Below, in pieces: positions 1 through 5,524 of a DNA stretch of 7,989 nucleotides. The notes under the pieces are model-generated. The model was not told the origin of the DNA. It made no database searches and saw only the letters and a program-made list of their open reading frames with translations. Made by a program: the position numbers and the translations under genes. Source of the DNA: Calditrichaceae bacterium (lineage in GTDB: Bacteria > Calditrichota > Calditrichia > Calditrichales > Calditrichaceae). The stretch spans positions 1 through 7,989 of the forward strand of contig JAUXGF010000118.1 of NCBI GenBank assembly GCA_030622395.1, read 5' to 3'. Positions within the stretch are counted from its first letter, which is position 1. Each line of letters begins with the position of its first letter.

Positions 1-35
1 GGAAGTGGGAAGTAGGAAGTAAGAAGTAGGAAAGG
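1..35. repeat. Heptanucleotide tandem tract (GGAAGTA type)
   Basis: Five 7-bp units run in register from the first base: GGAAGTG, GGAAGTA, GGAAGTA, AGAAGTA, GGAAAGG. The tract may continue leftwards outside the window. The same kind of unit reappears just after the stop codon of the last gene (7858-7878). A 7-bp period makes coding unlikely; it resembles in style the short tandemly repeated heptamers described in cyanobacteria, without implying kinship. Confidence 0.7.
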
Positions 36-100
36 TAATAAATCAGATATGTGAGATTTTGCAATAAAAGTCAAATAAAGCACAAAATATTTGTTATGTA

Positions 101-135
101 AATTCCCCTCTTGAGAGGGGTTAGGGGTGTGTTTG
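101..135. repeat. Palindromic dispersed-repeat-like sequence
   Basis: CCCCTCTTGAGAGGGG (105-120) is a near-perfect palindrome with 7-bp arms, followed by TTAGGGGTGTGTTTG. From memory, this wording recurs as an intergenic repeat in Bacteroidota-like genomes, but no second copy is present in the window, so the repeat status is inferred. From 136 to 258 I see no gene or other structure. Confidence 0.4.
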
Positions 136-258
136 CGCTATTCAAAACATTATACTCAAAGAAATATCACGCCATTAACTGAGGTTTTGCCGATAAAGAT
201 GAAAAATATTTTTATTCAGTAATTTTGATACTATATTACTCAAACTCATCTCGATCTT

Positions 259-406
259 GGGATGAATTTTAAATCTCAAATTGCAAACAATAAACTCAAA
301 ACTCTCCATCAATAAACAGAACCGACTTTTTTGTATTATTGGAGTTTCGCTTATTGGAATTTATTTGTTTTCTGATATTTATATTTTGGGATTTAATATT
401 CCATCC
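259..406. repeat. Imperfect long inverted repeat upstream of ssnA
   Basis: The outer left arm (259-279) and the reverse complement of the outer right arm (385-406) agree at about 19 of 22 positions with one gap. Towards the centre the arms stay similar in wording but diverge. The right half also holds two copies of a 12-mer, TTATTGGAGTTT at 336-347 and TTATTGGAATTT at 351-362. No open reading frame of note is present. The stretch occupies most of the non-coding leader before ssnA, so the ssnA promoter is either inside it or just after it; I could not choose a convincing promoter. Confidence 0.45.
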
Positions 407-451
407 TGATTCACCGGGACAAATATCTTTACAAGCAGGAGTAAATTTTAA

Positions 452-1783
452 ATGGGCTGTTTAATCGGTAACGCAGTTATTTTTACTAATGATAAGAACA
501 ATTCGGTTTTAACCAATTCAGCGGCGGCAATTGAAGGCAGCCGTATTTTGGAAATTGGCAGTGAGCGGGAGTTAAAGAAAAAGTATAATCACTTTGATTA
601 TTTAGACGGAAAAGGCAAATTGCTTATGCCCGGATTTATCAATGCTCATACACATTTTTACAGTACTTATGCCCGCGGGCTGGCTATTGGAAAATCACCG
701 TCGGATTTTAAAGAAATCCTGTCTATGCTGTGGTGGCGGTTAGACCGGGCGCTCGATGATCAGGCTGTTTATTATAGCGCGCTTATTCCTGCTGTTACGG
801 CTATAAAGAACGGTGTTACCGCTGTAATTGATCATCATGCCAGTCCCAACGCAATTGACGGCAGCCTTGACCGTATTGAAGAAGCGTTGGAGTTAGCCGG
901 GCTGCGAGCCGTTTTATGTTACGAAGTGAGCGACCGGGACGGCAAGGAAAAGGCGCGGCAGGGATTGGATGAAAATCAGCGTTACATTAAAAAATGCATC
1001 GAGCAAAGAAATCAAAATAAAAACCATCTTTTTTCAGCGCTGATAGGATTGCATGCTTCCTTTACTATTGAAGATGATACGCTTAAACTGGCTTCGGAAA
1101 TGGGAAAGAGTTTAAATAAAGGATTTCATATTCACCTTGCCGAAGGGGATGCGGATAGATTGGAAAAGCCTCCTTTTTGGACGGTTGACCGCTTAGCGAA
1201 TTTTGGCATTCTTGGTAAAAATACGATTGCCGCCCATGCCATTCATATTGATGAGTATGAACTGGCGCAGCTTGCCGAGAGCGATACCATAGTTGTGCAT
1301 AATCCGCAGTCCAATATGAACAACGCAGTAGGCAGGGCGGATGTTTTTGCCATGCTGAAAAGCGGCGTTTTGCTGGGACTGGGCACTGACGGCATGTCCG
1401 CGTCATTGTTTCCGGATATGCGCACAGCCAACCTTATTCACAAACATGATTTAAAAAATCCAAACGCCGGCTGTCGGGAAATTCAACAAATGACCCTAAA
1501 AAATAATCCAGAAATATTTAAAAGGGTAACCGCTCAAAAGACTGGTAAAATAGAAGCCGGCTATCTTGCAGATTTGATTTTAGTAGATTATTATCCGCCC
1601 ACGCCGCTAAACAGGGATAATATCTGGGGACATATTTTATTCGGGATTGCCGACGCGGTAGTTGACACGACAATCATAAACGGCAAAATTGTAATGCGGA
1701 AAAAAGAATTAGTGAATATTGATGAAGATGAAATCGCCGCAAAATCCAGAGAGTTTGCAGCAGAAGTATGGAAGAAGTTTTAA
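452..1783 (+). CDS. ssnA: SsnA-type amidohydrolase (aminohydrolase of the ygeW/ygeY cluster)
   Basis: Metal-dependent hydrolase of the amidohydrolase superfamily, cytosine-deaminase/chlorohydrolase-like branch, probably cytosolic. Its 443 residues match the roughly 442 of E. coli SsnA. Visible metal and active-site residues are His66 and His68 (NAHTHFYS), His228 with Glu231 (HIHLAEG), His262 (AAHAIH) and Asp313 (GTDGMS). The stretches LWWRLDRALD (93-102) and IDHHASP (126-132), and SNMNN (287-291), are characteristic of SsnA as I recall it. The start is supported by AGGAG at 437-441, ten bases before the ATG. SsnA lies with selenium-dependent molybdenum hydroxylase and purine-degradation genes in other bacteria; a role in deaminating or opening a purine-derived intermediate is plausible, but the substrate cannot be read from sequence. 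A separate guanine- or chlorohydrolase-type deaminase is the alternative. A strong palindrome covers its stop codon. Confidence 0.92.
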   Translation: MGCLIGNAVIFTNDKNNSVLTNSAAAIEGSRILEIGSERELKKKYNHFDYLDGKGKLLMPGFINAHTHFYSTYARGLAIGKSPSDFKEILSMLWWRLDRALDDQAVYYSALIPAVTAIKNGVTAVIDHHASPNAIDGSLDRIEEALELAGLRAVLCYEVSDRDGKEKARQGLDENQRYIKKCIEQRNQNKNHLFSALIGLHASFTIEDDTLKLASEMGKSLNKGFHIHLAEGDADRLEKPPFWTVDRLANFGILGKNTIAAHAIHIDEYELAQLAESDTIVVHNPQSNMNNAVGRADVFAMLKSGVLLGLGTDGMSASLFPDMRTANLIHKHDLKNPNAGCREIQQMTLKNNPEIFKRVTAQKTGKIEAGYLADLILVDYYPPTPLNRDNIWGHILFGIADAVVDTTIINGKIVMRKKELVNIDEDEIAAKSREFAAEVWKKF

Positions 1784-1829
1784 TTAATGTCTGAACGAAA
1801 AAGCGCTTTTTCGTTCAGACACTAATTAA
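1780..1829. terminator. Perfect palindrome at the end of ssnA, probable terminator
   Basis: Positions 1789-1804 and 1805-1820 are perfect reverse complements (16-bp arms); with one mismatch the pairing extends to 1780-1829 and takes in the TAA stop. As RNA it gives a 14-bp stem with a GCGC tetraloop, and the descending arm contains a TTTTT run. There is no separate T tail after the stem, so termination is likely but not certain. It is symmetrical and could serve transcripts from either side. Confidence 0.6.
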
Positions 1830-1833
1830 TGAA

Positions 1834-1860
1834 TTTCCAGCTTCAAGCATTCCCGCAAAA
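1834..1860. repeat. Left half of an interrupted hairpin/heptamer repeat
   Basis: TTTCCAG, CTTCAAG and CATTCCC (1834-1854) keep a 7-bp register and lead into TCCCGCAAAA (1851-1860). The other half continues at 2058 with AAAAGCGGG. An uninterrupted copy of the same repeat lies at 6761-6805. The two halves are separated by the 197-bp element 1861-2057. Confidence 0.7.
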
Positions 1861-2057
1861 CAGGGTGTTGCAGATTGGGGCTAAAGCCCAAAAATTTGGA
1901 GGTGCGCGTGCCCCCGAGCTAAAGCTCGGGTCAATTCATTTTACCATAACTCTTTGAATTTAATATGAATAGCCCCGACTTTTAAGTCGGGGGAAATAAA
2001 ACTCAAAAGTAAATCTCTAAGCCCTTTAGGGCTTTTTAGGGATTCTGCAACACCCTG
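1861..2057. mobile_element. MITE-like 197-bp element with 14-bp terminal inverted repeats
   Basis: The ends CAGGGTGTTGCAGA (1861-1874) and TCTGCAACACCCTG (2044-2057) are perfect inverted repeats, flanked on both sides by AAAA (1857-1860 and 2058-2061), a possible 4-bp target duplication. The interior has no reading frame but four hairpins: 1878-1889 (GGGCT/AGCCC), 1913-1930 (CCCGAGCT/AGCTCGGG), 1973-1992 (CCCCGACTT/AAGTCGGGG) and 2019-2034 (AAGCCCT/AGGGCTT). It carries no transposase, so if mobile it is non-autonomous and depends on an enzyme elsewhere. I cannot assign the parent insertion-sequence family. The structured interior may itself be an older REP-like repeat picked up by the element. 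Confidence 0.7.
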
Positions 2058-2105
2058 AAAAGCGGGATTTACACTCCGTTCAATCCAGTATCAAGCATCC
2101 AGTTC
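2058..2105. repeat. Right half of the interrupted hairpin/heptamer repeat
   Basis: AAAAGCGGGATTTACACTCC follows the element, then CCAGTAT, CAAGCAT, CCAGTTC (2085-2105) in a 7-bp register. The intact copy at 6769-6811 reads GCGGGGTTTCCGCTCC and then CCAGCAT, CAAGCAT, CCAGCGA, so these are two copies of one intergenic repeat. It lies about 30 bases before the start codon of the next gene. Confidence 0.7.
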
Positions 2106-2134
2106 ATTTCACTGAAAACGAAAGGAAATAAATA

Positions 2135-3310
2135 ATGAATAATAACGTCGCCTTTCTTCAATGCGTAACTTGTAAAAAGCAGTATCGTGCTGATGAAATT
2201 GAATATACCTGTCCGGACTGCGGAGCGGTTAAGGGCACATTGGATGTGGTTTATGATTTTAAGCTGGTTAAGAAACAATTGAGCAAAGAGCAGTTAGCCA
2301 GATCAAACGAAACATCCCACTGGCGTTATCTGCCCCTTTTGCCTGTTACTAATCCTGATTTTATTCAGCCCTTAAAGGTCGGTTGGAGTCCGCTTTATAA
2401 GCACAGGAGGTTGAATGAAATTTTAGAGCTGCCGGAATTGTATTTAAAGGATGACAGCGGAAATATAACAGCGTCTTATAAAGACCGCGCCAGTTCTGTG
2501 GCGATAGTAAAAGCGCTTGAAAAAGGTTATAAAGGAATTGCGGCGGCTTCCAGCGGAAATGCAGCGGCTTCTATTTCCGCCTTTGCCGCCAGCGCCGGAC
2601 TGCCCTGTTATATATTTGTTCCCAAAGCTATTCCGCAGGCTAAACTTGCCCAGCTAAAAGCTTACGGCGCAAAAGTCCGTTTAGTGGACGGACCTTATGA
2701 TGATGCATTCGAGCTGTGTATGCGGGAGTCGGAAAAGAATGGTTGGTACAACCGCAATACGGCAATCAATCCATATCTGGCGGAAGGTAAAAAAACATCC
2801 GCCCTGGAAATTTGCGAGCAATTGGAATGGCAGGCGCCGGACGTTGTTTTTGTTCCAGTTGGCGACGGCTGCATTATCAGTGGAATATGGAAGGGTTTTA
2901 ATGATTTACATGATATTGGTTTTATTGATACTTTCCCTCGCTTAGTAGGAGTTCAGGCGGAAGGCAGTTCGCCCTTGGTTAAAGCCTTCCGCGAAGGTAA
3001 AGACGAAGTAAAAAGGGAAAATGTGTCCACTATTGCCGACAGTATTTCCGTAGGTTTCCCGCGCGACCAGATAAAAGCCTTGCGCGCTGTTCATCAATCC
3101 GGCGGAACGTTTGTATCCGTAACAGATGATCAAATTATTTCCGCTTTAAAATTATTAGCTGAAAAGTCGGGTGTTTTTGTTGAGCCTGCGGCGGCGGCGG
3201 CGTTTGCAGGTTTGCAAAAAATTAAAGACTCAAAAAAAATAAAACCAGGACAAAAGATTGTAGTAATCCTCACCGGCAGCGGGTTGAAGGATATAGGGGC
3301 TGTGCGATAG
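2135..3310 (+). CDS. Threonine-synthase-like PLP enzyme with N-terminal zinc ribbon
   Basis: A fold-type II PLP-dependent enzyme of 391 residues, of the threonine synthase/threonine dehydratase superfamily. The N-terminus has a CxxC...CxxC zinc ribbon (Cys10, Cys13, Cys26, Cys29). The PLP-binding lysine is Lys116 in ASYKDRAS, phosphate or substrate contacts are expected from SSGNAAAS (139-146) and PVGDGCIISG (241-250), and TGSGLKD (380-386) matches the usual C-terminal motif. AAAGGA at 2121-2126 supports the ATG. By sequence alone threonine synthase (O-phosphohomoserine to threonine) is the default name, but its place among ssnA, ygeY and ygeW suggests an ammonia-lyase-type role like that of YgeX, which it does not resemble in its N-terminal region. 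No homoserine-pathway gene is present. The class is sure; the reaction is not. A stem-loop follows. Confidence 0.88.
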   Translation: MNNNVAFLQCVTCKKQYRADEIEYTCPDCGAVKGTLDVVYDFKLVKKQLSKEQLARSNETSHWRYLPLLPVTNPDFIQPLKVGWSPLYKHRRLNEILELPELYLKDDSGNITASYKDRASSVAIVKALEKGYKGIAAASSGNAAASISAFAASAGLPCYIFVPKAIPQAKLAQLKAYGAKVRLVDGPYDDAFELCMRESEKNGWYNRNTAINPYLAEGKKTSALEICEQLEWQAPDVVFVPVGDGCIISGIWKGFNDLHDIGFIDTFPRLVGVQAEGSSPLVKAFREGKDEVKRENVSTIADSISVGFPRDQIKALRAVHQSGGTFVSVTDDQIISALKLLAEKSGVFVEPAAAAAFAGLQKIKDSKKIKPGQKIVVILTGSGLKDIGAVR

Positions 3311-3314
3311 GAGT

Positions 3315-3358
3315 GTCGGAAGCGACCTCAAAGGTTTTCCCAAACCTTTGAGGTCTTT
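3315..3358 (+). terminator. Stem-loop terminator after the threonine-synthase-like gene
   Basis: GACCTCAAAGGTTT (3324-3337) pairs perfectly with AAACCTTTGAGGTC (3342-3355) around a TCCC loop, followed by a short TTT. It starts 14 bases after the TAG stop. A small competing hairpin GTCG-GAAG-CGAC (3315-3326) shares the base of the stem. The T tail is short, so strength is uncertain. Confidence 0.7.
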
Positions 3359-3462
3359 GAATAATAGAATATTGAAGAATGAATTAATGAATTGTTGGAA
3401 GAATGGAATAGTGGAATGGTGGAAGAATGGGGAAAAATTGGAGTGTTGGAATAATGGAGTAA
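3358..3462. repeat. Degenerate 8-bp repeat array (TGGARNNN)
   Basis: About thirteen units follow one another, among them TGAATTAA, TGAATTGT, TGGAAGAA, TGGAATAG, TGGAATGG, TGGAAGAA, then after an 11-bp irregular unit TGGAGTGT, TGGAATAA, TGGAGTAA. The earliest units are 7-8 bp. The G-rich strand is the + strand. The same repeat occurs at 5281-5376 and, inverted, at 5407-5510. There is no unique spacer between units, so this is not a CRISPR array. From 3463 to 3530 the sequence is AT-rich with no feature I can support. Confidence 0.75.
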
Positions 3463-3542
3463 CCGCTAAAGAATTTTTTATAACTTAAATTAAAGAAAAT
3501 TTGAAAATAAAACATCTTAAATTATTCAAAAAAGGATTGATT

Positions 3543-3748
3543 ATGAAAAAGTAGGACATTTATCAAATTTTCAGATAGAATTATTGAAATTATTTAATTA
3601 TGATTTACTGGAAAAGCAATTGTTAGAAATTAATAAACTATTATCTTCATACTTTGCAAAAAATGTAACAACTAATATTGATAATCTTTGGAATGATGAG
3701 ACAATTGAAAACATTAAAAATGAACATTTAAGAACAAAATATGAATAG
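3543..3748 (+). pseudogene. Frameshifted antitoxin-like gene paired with a PIN toxin remnant
   Basis: An ATG at 3543 with a good AAAGGA ribosome site (3531-3536) gives only Met-Lys-Lys before TAG at 3552. One base more in the A5 run at 3546-3550 would open the frame that runs from 3551 to the TAG at 3746, 65 residues beginning VGHLSNFQIELLKLF and ending NEHLRTKYE. This charged, helix-forming small protein resembles, from memory, the short genes that precede PIN-domain toxins in Bacteroidota-like genomes. The start of such a toxin follows one base after the stop. A few residues near the Trp (LWNDETIE) also seem shorter than the family pattern I recall. A homopolymer sequencing error could explain the frameshift, but the truncated partner argues for real decay. 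Confidence 0.6.
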
Positions 3749-3749
3749 T

Positions 3750-3776
3750 ATGAAAGTAGTTTTGGATAGGAATGCT
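3750..3776 (+). pseudogene. 5' remnant of a PIN-domain toxin gene
   Basis: ATG at 3750 gives MKVVLDRN, which matches the usual beginning of PIN toxins (MKVVLDTN), including Asp6, the first metal-binding acidic residue. After about eight codons the resemblance ends, and the frame continues as a meaningless 24-residue tail to TAA at 3822, running into the convergent nuclease gene. The rest of the toxin is missing, so the breakpoint of a rearrangement lies near 3768-3780. The single-base gap to the antitoxin-like stop is the normal arrangement for these pairs. The fragment is short, and its recognition rests on the motif plus the position. Confidence 0.5.
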
Positions 3777-3780
3777 GCAC

Positions 3781-4692
3781 TTATTTCTTGTTCTTTCTTA
3801 ATGATTGTTTTATTAAGCTCATAATATATTCAAGATCATCATCTGAATTTATTTGCAATTCGTAATCACCGTTTCCCCAATGTCCAGTTGATGAGACATC
3901 TCTTGAAATATTCTTTGGATCATTAAGTTGTTCTTTTTGTAAATTAATCCACATTTTCAATGCTTTCTTTTGAATATGAATATCAATAATGTTTGTACCC
4001 GCTATAAATGCTATATAAAACTTTTTCGGCTTGATTTCTATATTATCAAGATTCAAAATTAAATTTCTTAATTTTTCATATAGCTCTTTTATTTCCTCCG
4101 TTGCTTTTTCTAAATGTTCATCTTCTGTATAAACTTTAATTTCCTTTGCAACCTTGTTAATTTTATCGTTTTTATGTGTGATTGCCTTTATGCTTTCTTG
4201 AGCGCCAGTTTTTTGAATTTGTTCAAATGATACAGTTTCATTACAATATCGTTTAATTTCCCATAATTCAATTGGTAAATCTTTGAAATTTATTGCTTCT
4301 CTTTGGTAAGTAGTAAAAGAAGGAGAAATGAAAATAACTCTTGATTGCGACCAATCGATATTGTTTCTTTTTAAAGTATTATTTTGGTTTTCGTTGTATT
4401 CAAGAATAAAGTCCGCTTTATTATTAAGCATCAATGAAAGGTATGCATAACCTTGATCTATTACACTAAAATTCTTATCCCGTTTATATTCAATAATTAC
4501 AAAAGCATTCGTTTCTTTATCAAAAGCCAAAGTATCTATTCTAAAATTGTTGATAGAAAACTCAGACTTTACAAATTCAAGATTAAAAATAATTTTTAGA
4601 TTTTTTTCTGTTAGCCGATGAATTTCTTTTTCAAGTTTAAAAGGTTCCTCTCTTATAGTTTCTAAATTTTTTGCTATTTTAAAAAGTGTCAT
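3781..4692 (-). CDS. PD-(D/E)XK nuclease-like protein with C-terminal DUF5655 domain
   Basis: 303 residues on the minus strand. The N-terminal half has the signature of NucS/RecB-like PD-(D/E)XK nucleases: Glu29 (LTEKN), Asp53 in RIDTLAFD, Glu68 and Lys70 in VIIEYKR, and Gln80 in VIDQGYAYL. The C-terminal part (about 200-300) matches what I know of DUF5655, with the conserved RDVSSTGHWGNGDYEL stretch at 254-269. All catalytic positions are present, so it should be active, probably on DNA; the natural substrate and role are unknown. The start is supported by AAGGA six to seven bases before the ATG on the minus strand. The gene is much more AT-rich than the metabolic genes, faces them in the opposite direction and ends at the junction with the broken toxin, which suggests horizontal arrival. 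Proteins of this design are often found as solitary accessory genes. Confidence 0.8.
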   Translation of the reverse strand: MTLFKIAKNLETIREEPFKLEKEIHRLTEKNLKIIFNLEFVKSEFSINNFRIDTLAFDKETNAFVIIEYKRDKNFSVIDQGYAYLSLMLNNKADFILEYNENQNNTLKRNNIDWSQSRVIFISPSFTTYQREAINFKDLPIELWEIKRYCNETVSFEQIQKTGAQESIKAITHKNDKINKVAKEIKVYTEDEHLEKATEEIKELYEKLRNLILNLDNIEIKPKKFYIAFIAGTNIIDIHIQKKALKMWINLQKEQLNDPKNISRDVSSTGHWGNGDYELQINSDDDLEYIMSLIKQSLRKNKK

Positions 4693-4923
4693 TGTTTTTC
4701 CTTTTTTCTTTTTTATTGGATGCTAATATCTTAAATGAGCATTACATTTTATAATATTACTAATAAAAATTTAAATTACCCTCTATATAATTTCAAGTTA
4801 AATAATAAATTCCTAAAAATACTTAGTAATAGAAAACATTTGAACGAATCAATTTTATCTTGTAATTTAATAAATCAGACTAACGCCTTTAAAACAATTT
4901 AACGACCCCAATGAGGATAAATT
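4693..4923. promoter_or_regulatory. Divergent AT-rich intergenic region with promoter-like boxes
   Basis: This region separates the minus-strand nuclease from the plus-strand SNase-like gene, so both promoters should be here. For the plus strand, TTGAAC (4840-4845) and TAATTT (4863-4868) are 17 bases apart, about 55 bases before the start codon. For the minus strand, TTTAAA (4770-4775) and TATAAA (complement of 4748-4753) are 16 bases apart. In such AT-rich DNA matches arise easily, and some phyla use other promoter patterns, so both are only candidates. Confidence 0.3.
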
Positions 4924-5280
4924 ATGGAAACGAAGTTGTATTATTATAAAGCGCTTGTACTTTCAGTATATGACGGAGATACCTGCACAGTTGATATTGA
5001 TTTAGGTTTAAAAGCCTGGATTAAAAATGAAAAACTGCGGCTCTTGCGTATCAACGCCCCTGAGCTTCGCGGCGAGGACAGGGAAGCGGGTATTCTCTCA
5101 CGCGATTTTCTGCGCAGCCTTATCGACGGCAAAGAAATATTTATTCAAACCAGTAAAGATAAGCAAGGTAAATACGGTCGTTATTTAGCGGAAATATTCC
5201 TAAAGGATGAAAATGGAAAATGGGTTAATGTTAATGATCTGATGGTAGAAAAGGGATATGCGGTTTACAAAGAGTATTAG
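4924..5280 (+). CDS. Small staphylococcal-nuclease-like (thermonuclease, SNc) protein
   Basis: 118 residues covering nearly one whole SNc domain. Aligned by eye to Staphylococcus aureus nuclease, the catalytic Arg35, Glu43 and Arg87 correspond to Arg39, Glu47 (RINAPE) and Arg86 (KYGRYLAEIF), and calcium ligand Asp21 to Asp19 in YDGDTCTV. The second ligand, Asp40, is Asn44 here. There is no signal peptide or membrane segment, so it should act inside the cell, unlike the secreted thermonuclease. GAGGA at 4913-4917 is six bases before the ATG. Its role is unknown; small intracellular SNc proteins occur with DNA-repair or mobile genes. Its base composition is nearer to the metabolic genes than to the AT-rich nuclease upstream. 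An 8-bp repeat array begins on the very next base after its TAG stop. Confidence 0.85.
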   Translation: METKLYYYKALVLSVYDGDTCTVDIDLGLKAWIKNEKLRLLRINAPELRGEDREAGILSRDFLRSLIDGKEIFIQTSKDKQGKYGRYLAEIFLKDENGKWVNVNDLMVEKGYAVYKEY

Positions 5281-5376
5281 GAAGAATAGAAGAATGGAGT
5301 GGGGGAAGAATGGAGTGATGGAGTGTTGGAGTAATTGAGCATTGGAATACTGGAAGGATGGAATATTGGAATAGTG
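5281..5376 (+). repeat. 8-bp repeat array, twelve units in perfect register
   Basis: Twelve octamers without any slip: GAAGAATA, GAAGAATG, GAGTGGGG, GAAGAATG, GAGTGATG, GAGTGTTG, GAGTAATT, GAGCATTG, GAATACTG, GAAGGATG, GAATATTG, GAATAGTG. Every unit starts with GA, positions 4-6 vary and most units end in TG. It directly abuts the SNase-like stop codon. With 5407-5510 it forms a large inverted repeat around a centre of about 30 bases. Confidence 0.85.
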
Positions 5377-5406
5377 AATTGCTTTTTTGCATCGGTGAAA
5401 TCCACC

Positions 5407-5510
5407 AATTCATCAATTCATTACTCCAACACTCCATTCCTACAATTTTTCTCTTCTTCCATTCTTACATTACTCCACCACTCCAATACTCCATTACTCC
5501 ATTCTTCCAG
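5407..5510 (-). repeat. Inverted 8-bp repeat array
   Basis: The same octamer on the other strand, including ACTCCAAC, TCTTCCAT, TCTTACAT, TACTCCAC, CACTCCAA, TACTCCAT, TACTCCAT, TCTTCCAG. One single-base slip occurs near 5439. The centre between the two arrays contains GAATTG and CAATTC arms and a smaller GGTG/CACC hairpin. A transcript crossing 5281-5510 could fold into a long imperfect stem. The last unit ends exactly where the ygeY ribosome-binding site begins, so folding could affect ygeY translation (inference). Confidence 0.8.
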
Positions 5511-5524
5511 GAAAGGTAGATTTT

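Noticed and set aside
1..451. Gene or riboswitch in the ssnA leader
   Set aside because: No frame of useful length with a ribosome site, and no recognisable conserved aptamer sequence.
1083..1431. Two minus-strand reading frames inside ssnA
   Set aside because: They are antisense to a well-supported gene, have unlikely residue composition and no ribosome site.
1861..2057. Structured non-coding RNA or riboswitch before the threonine-synthase-like gene
   Set aside because: The hairpins are simple palindromes inside an element with terminal inverted repeats, and no known riboswitch motif is recognisable.
3358..3462. Possible CRISPR array
   Set aside because: Units are 7-11 bp and contiguous, with no spacers between conserved repeats.
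3598..3780. Minus-strand frame of 60 residues
   Set aside because: It is the antisense of the antitoxin-like remnant; the plus-strand reading has a ribosome site and recognisable layout.
3750..3824. Independent 24-residue peptide gene
   Set aside because: Only the first eight codons look like protein sequence of a known kind (PIN start); the rest runs antisense into the nuclease gene.
4911..4923. ATG at 4911 as start of the SNase-like gene
   Set aside because: It is out of frame with the SNc domain and overlaps the GAGGA ribosome site.
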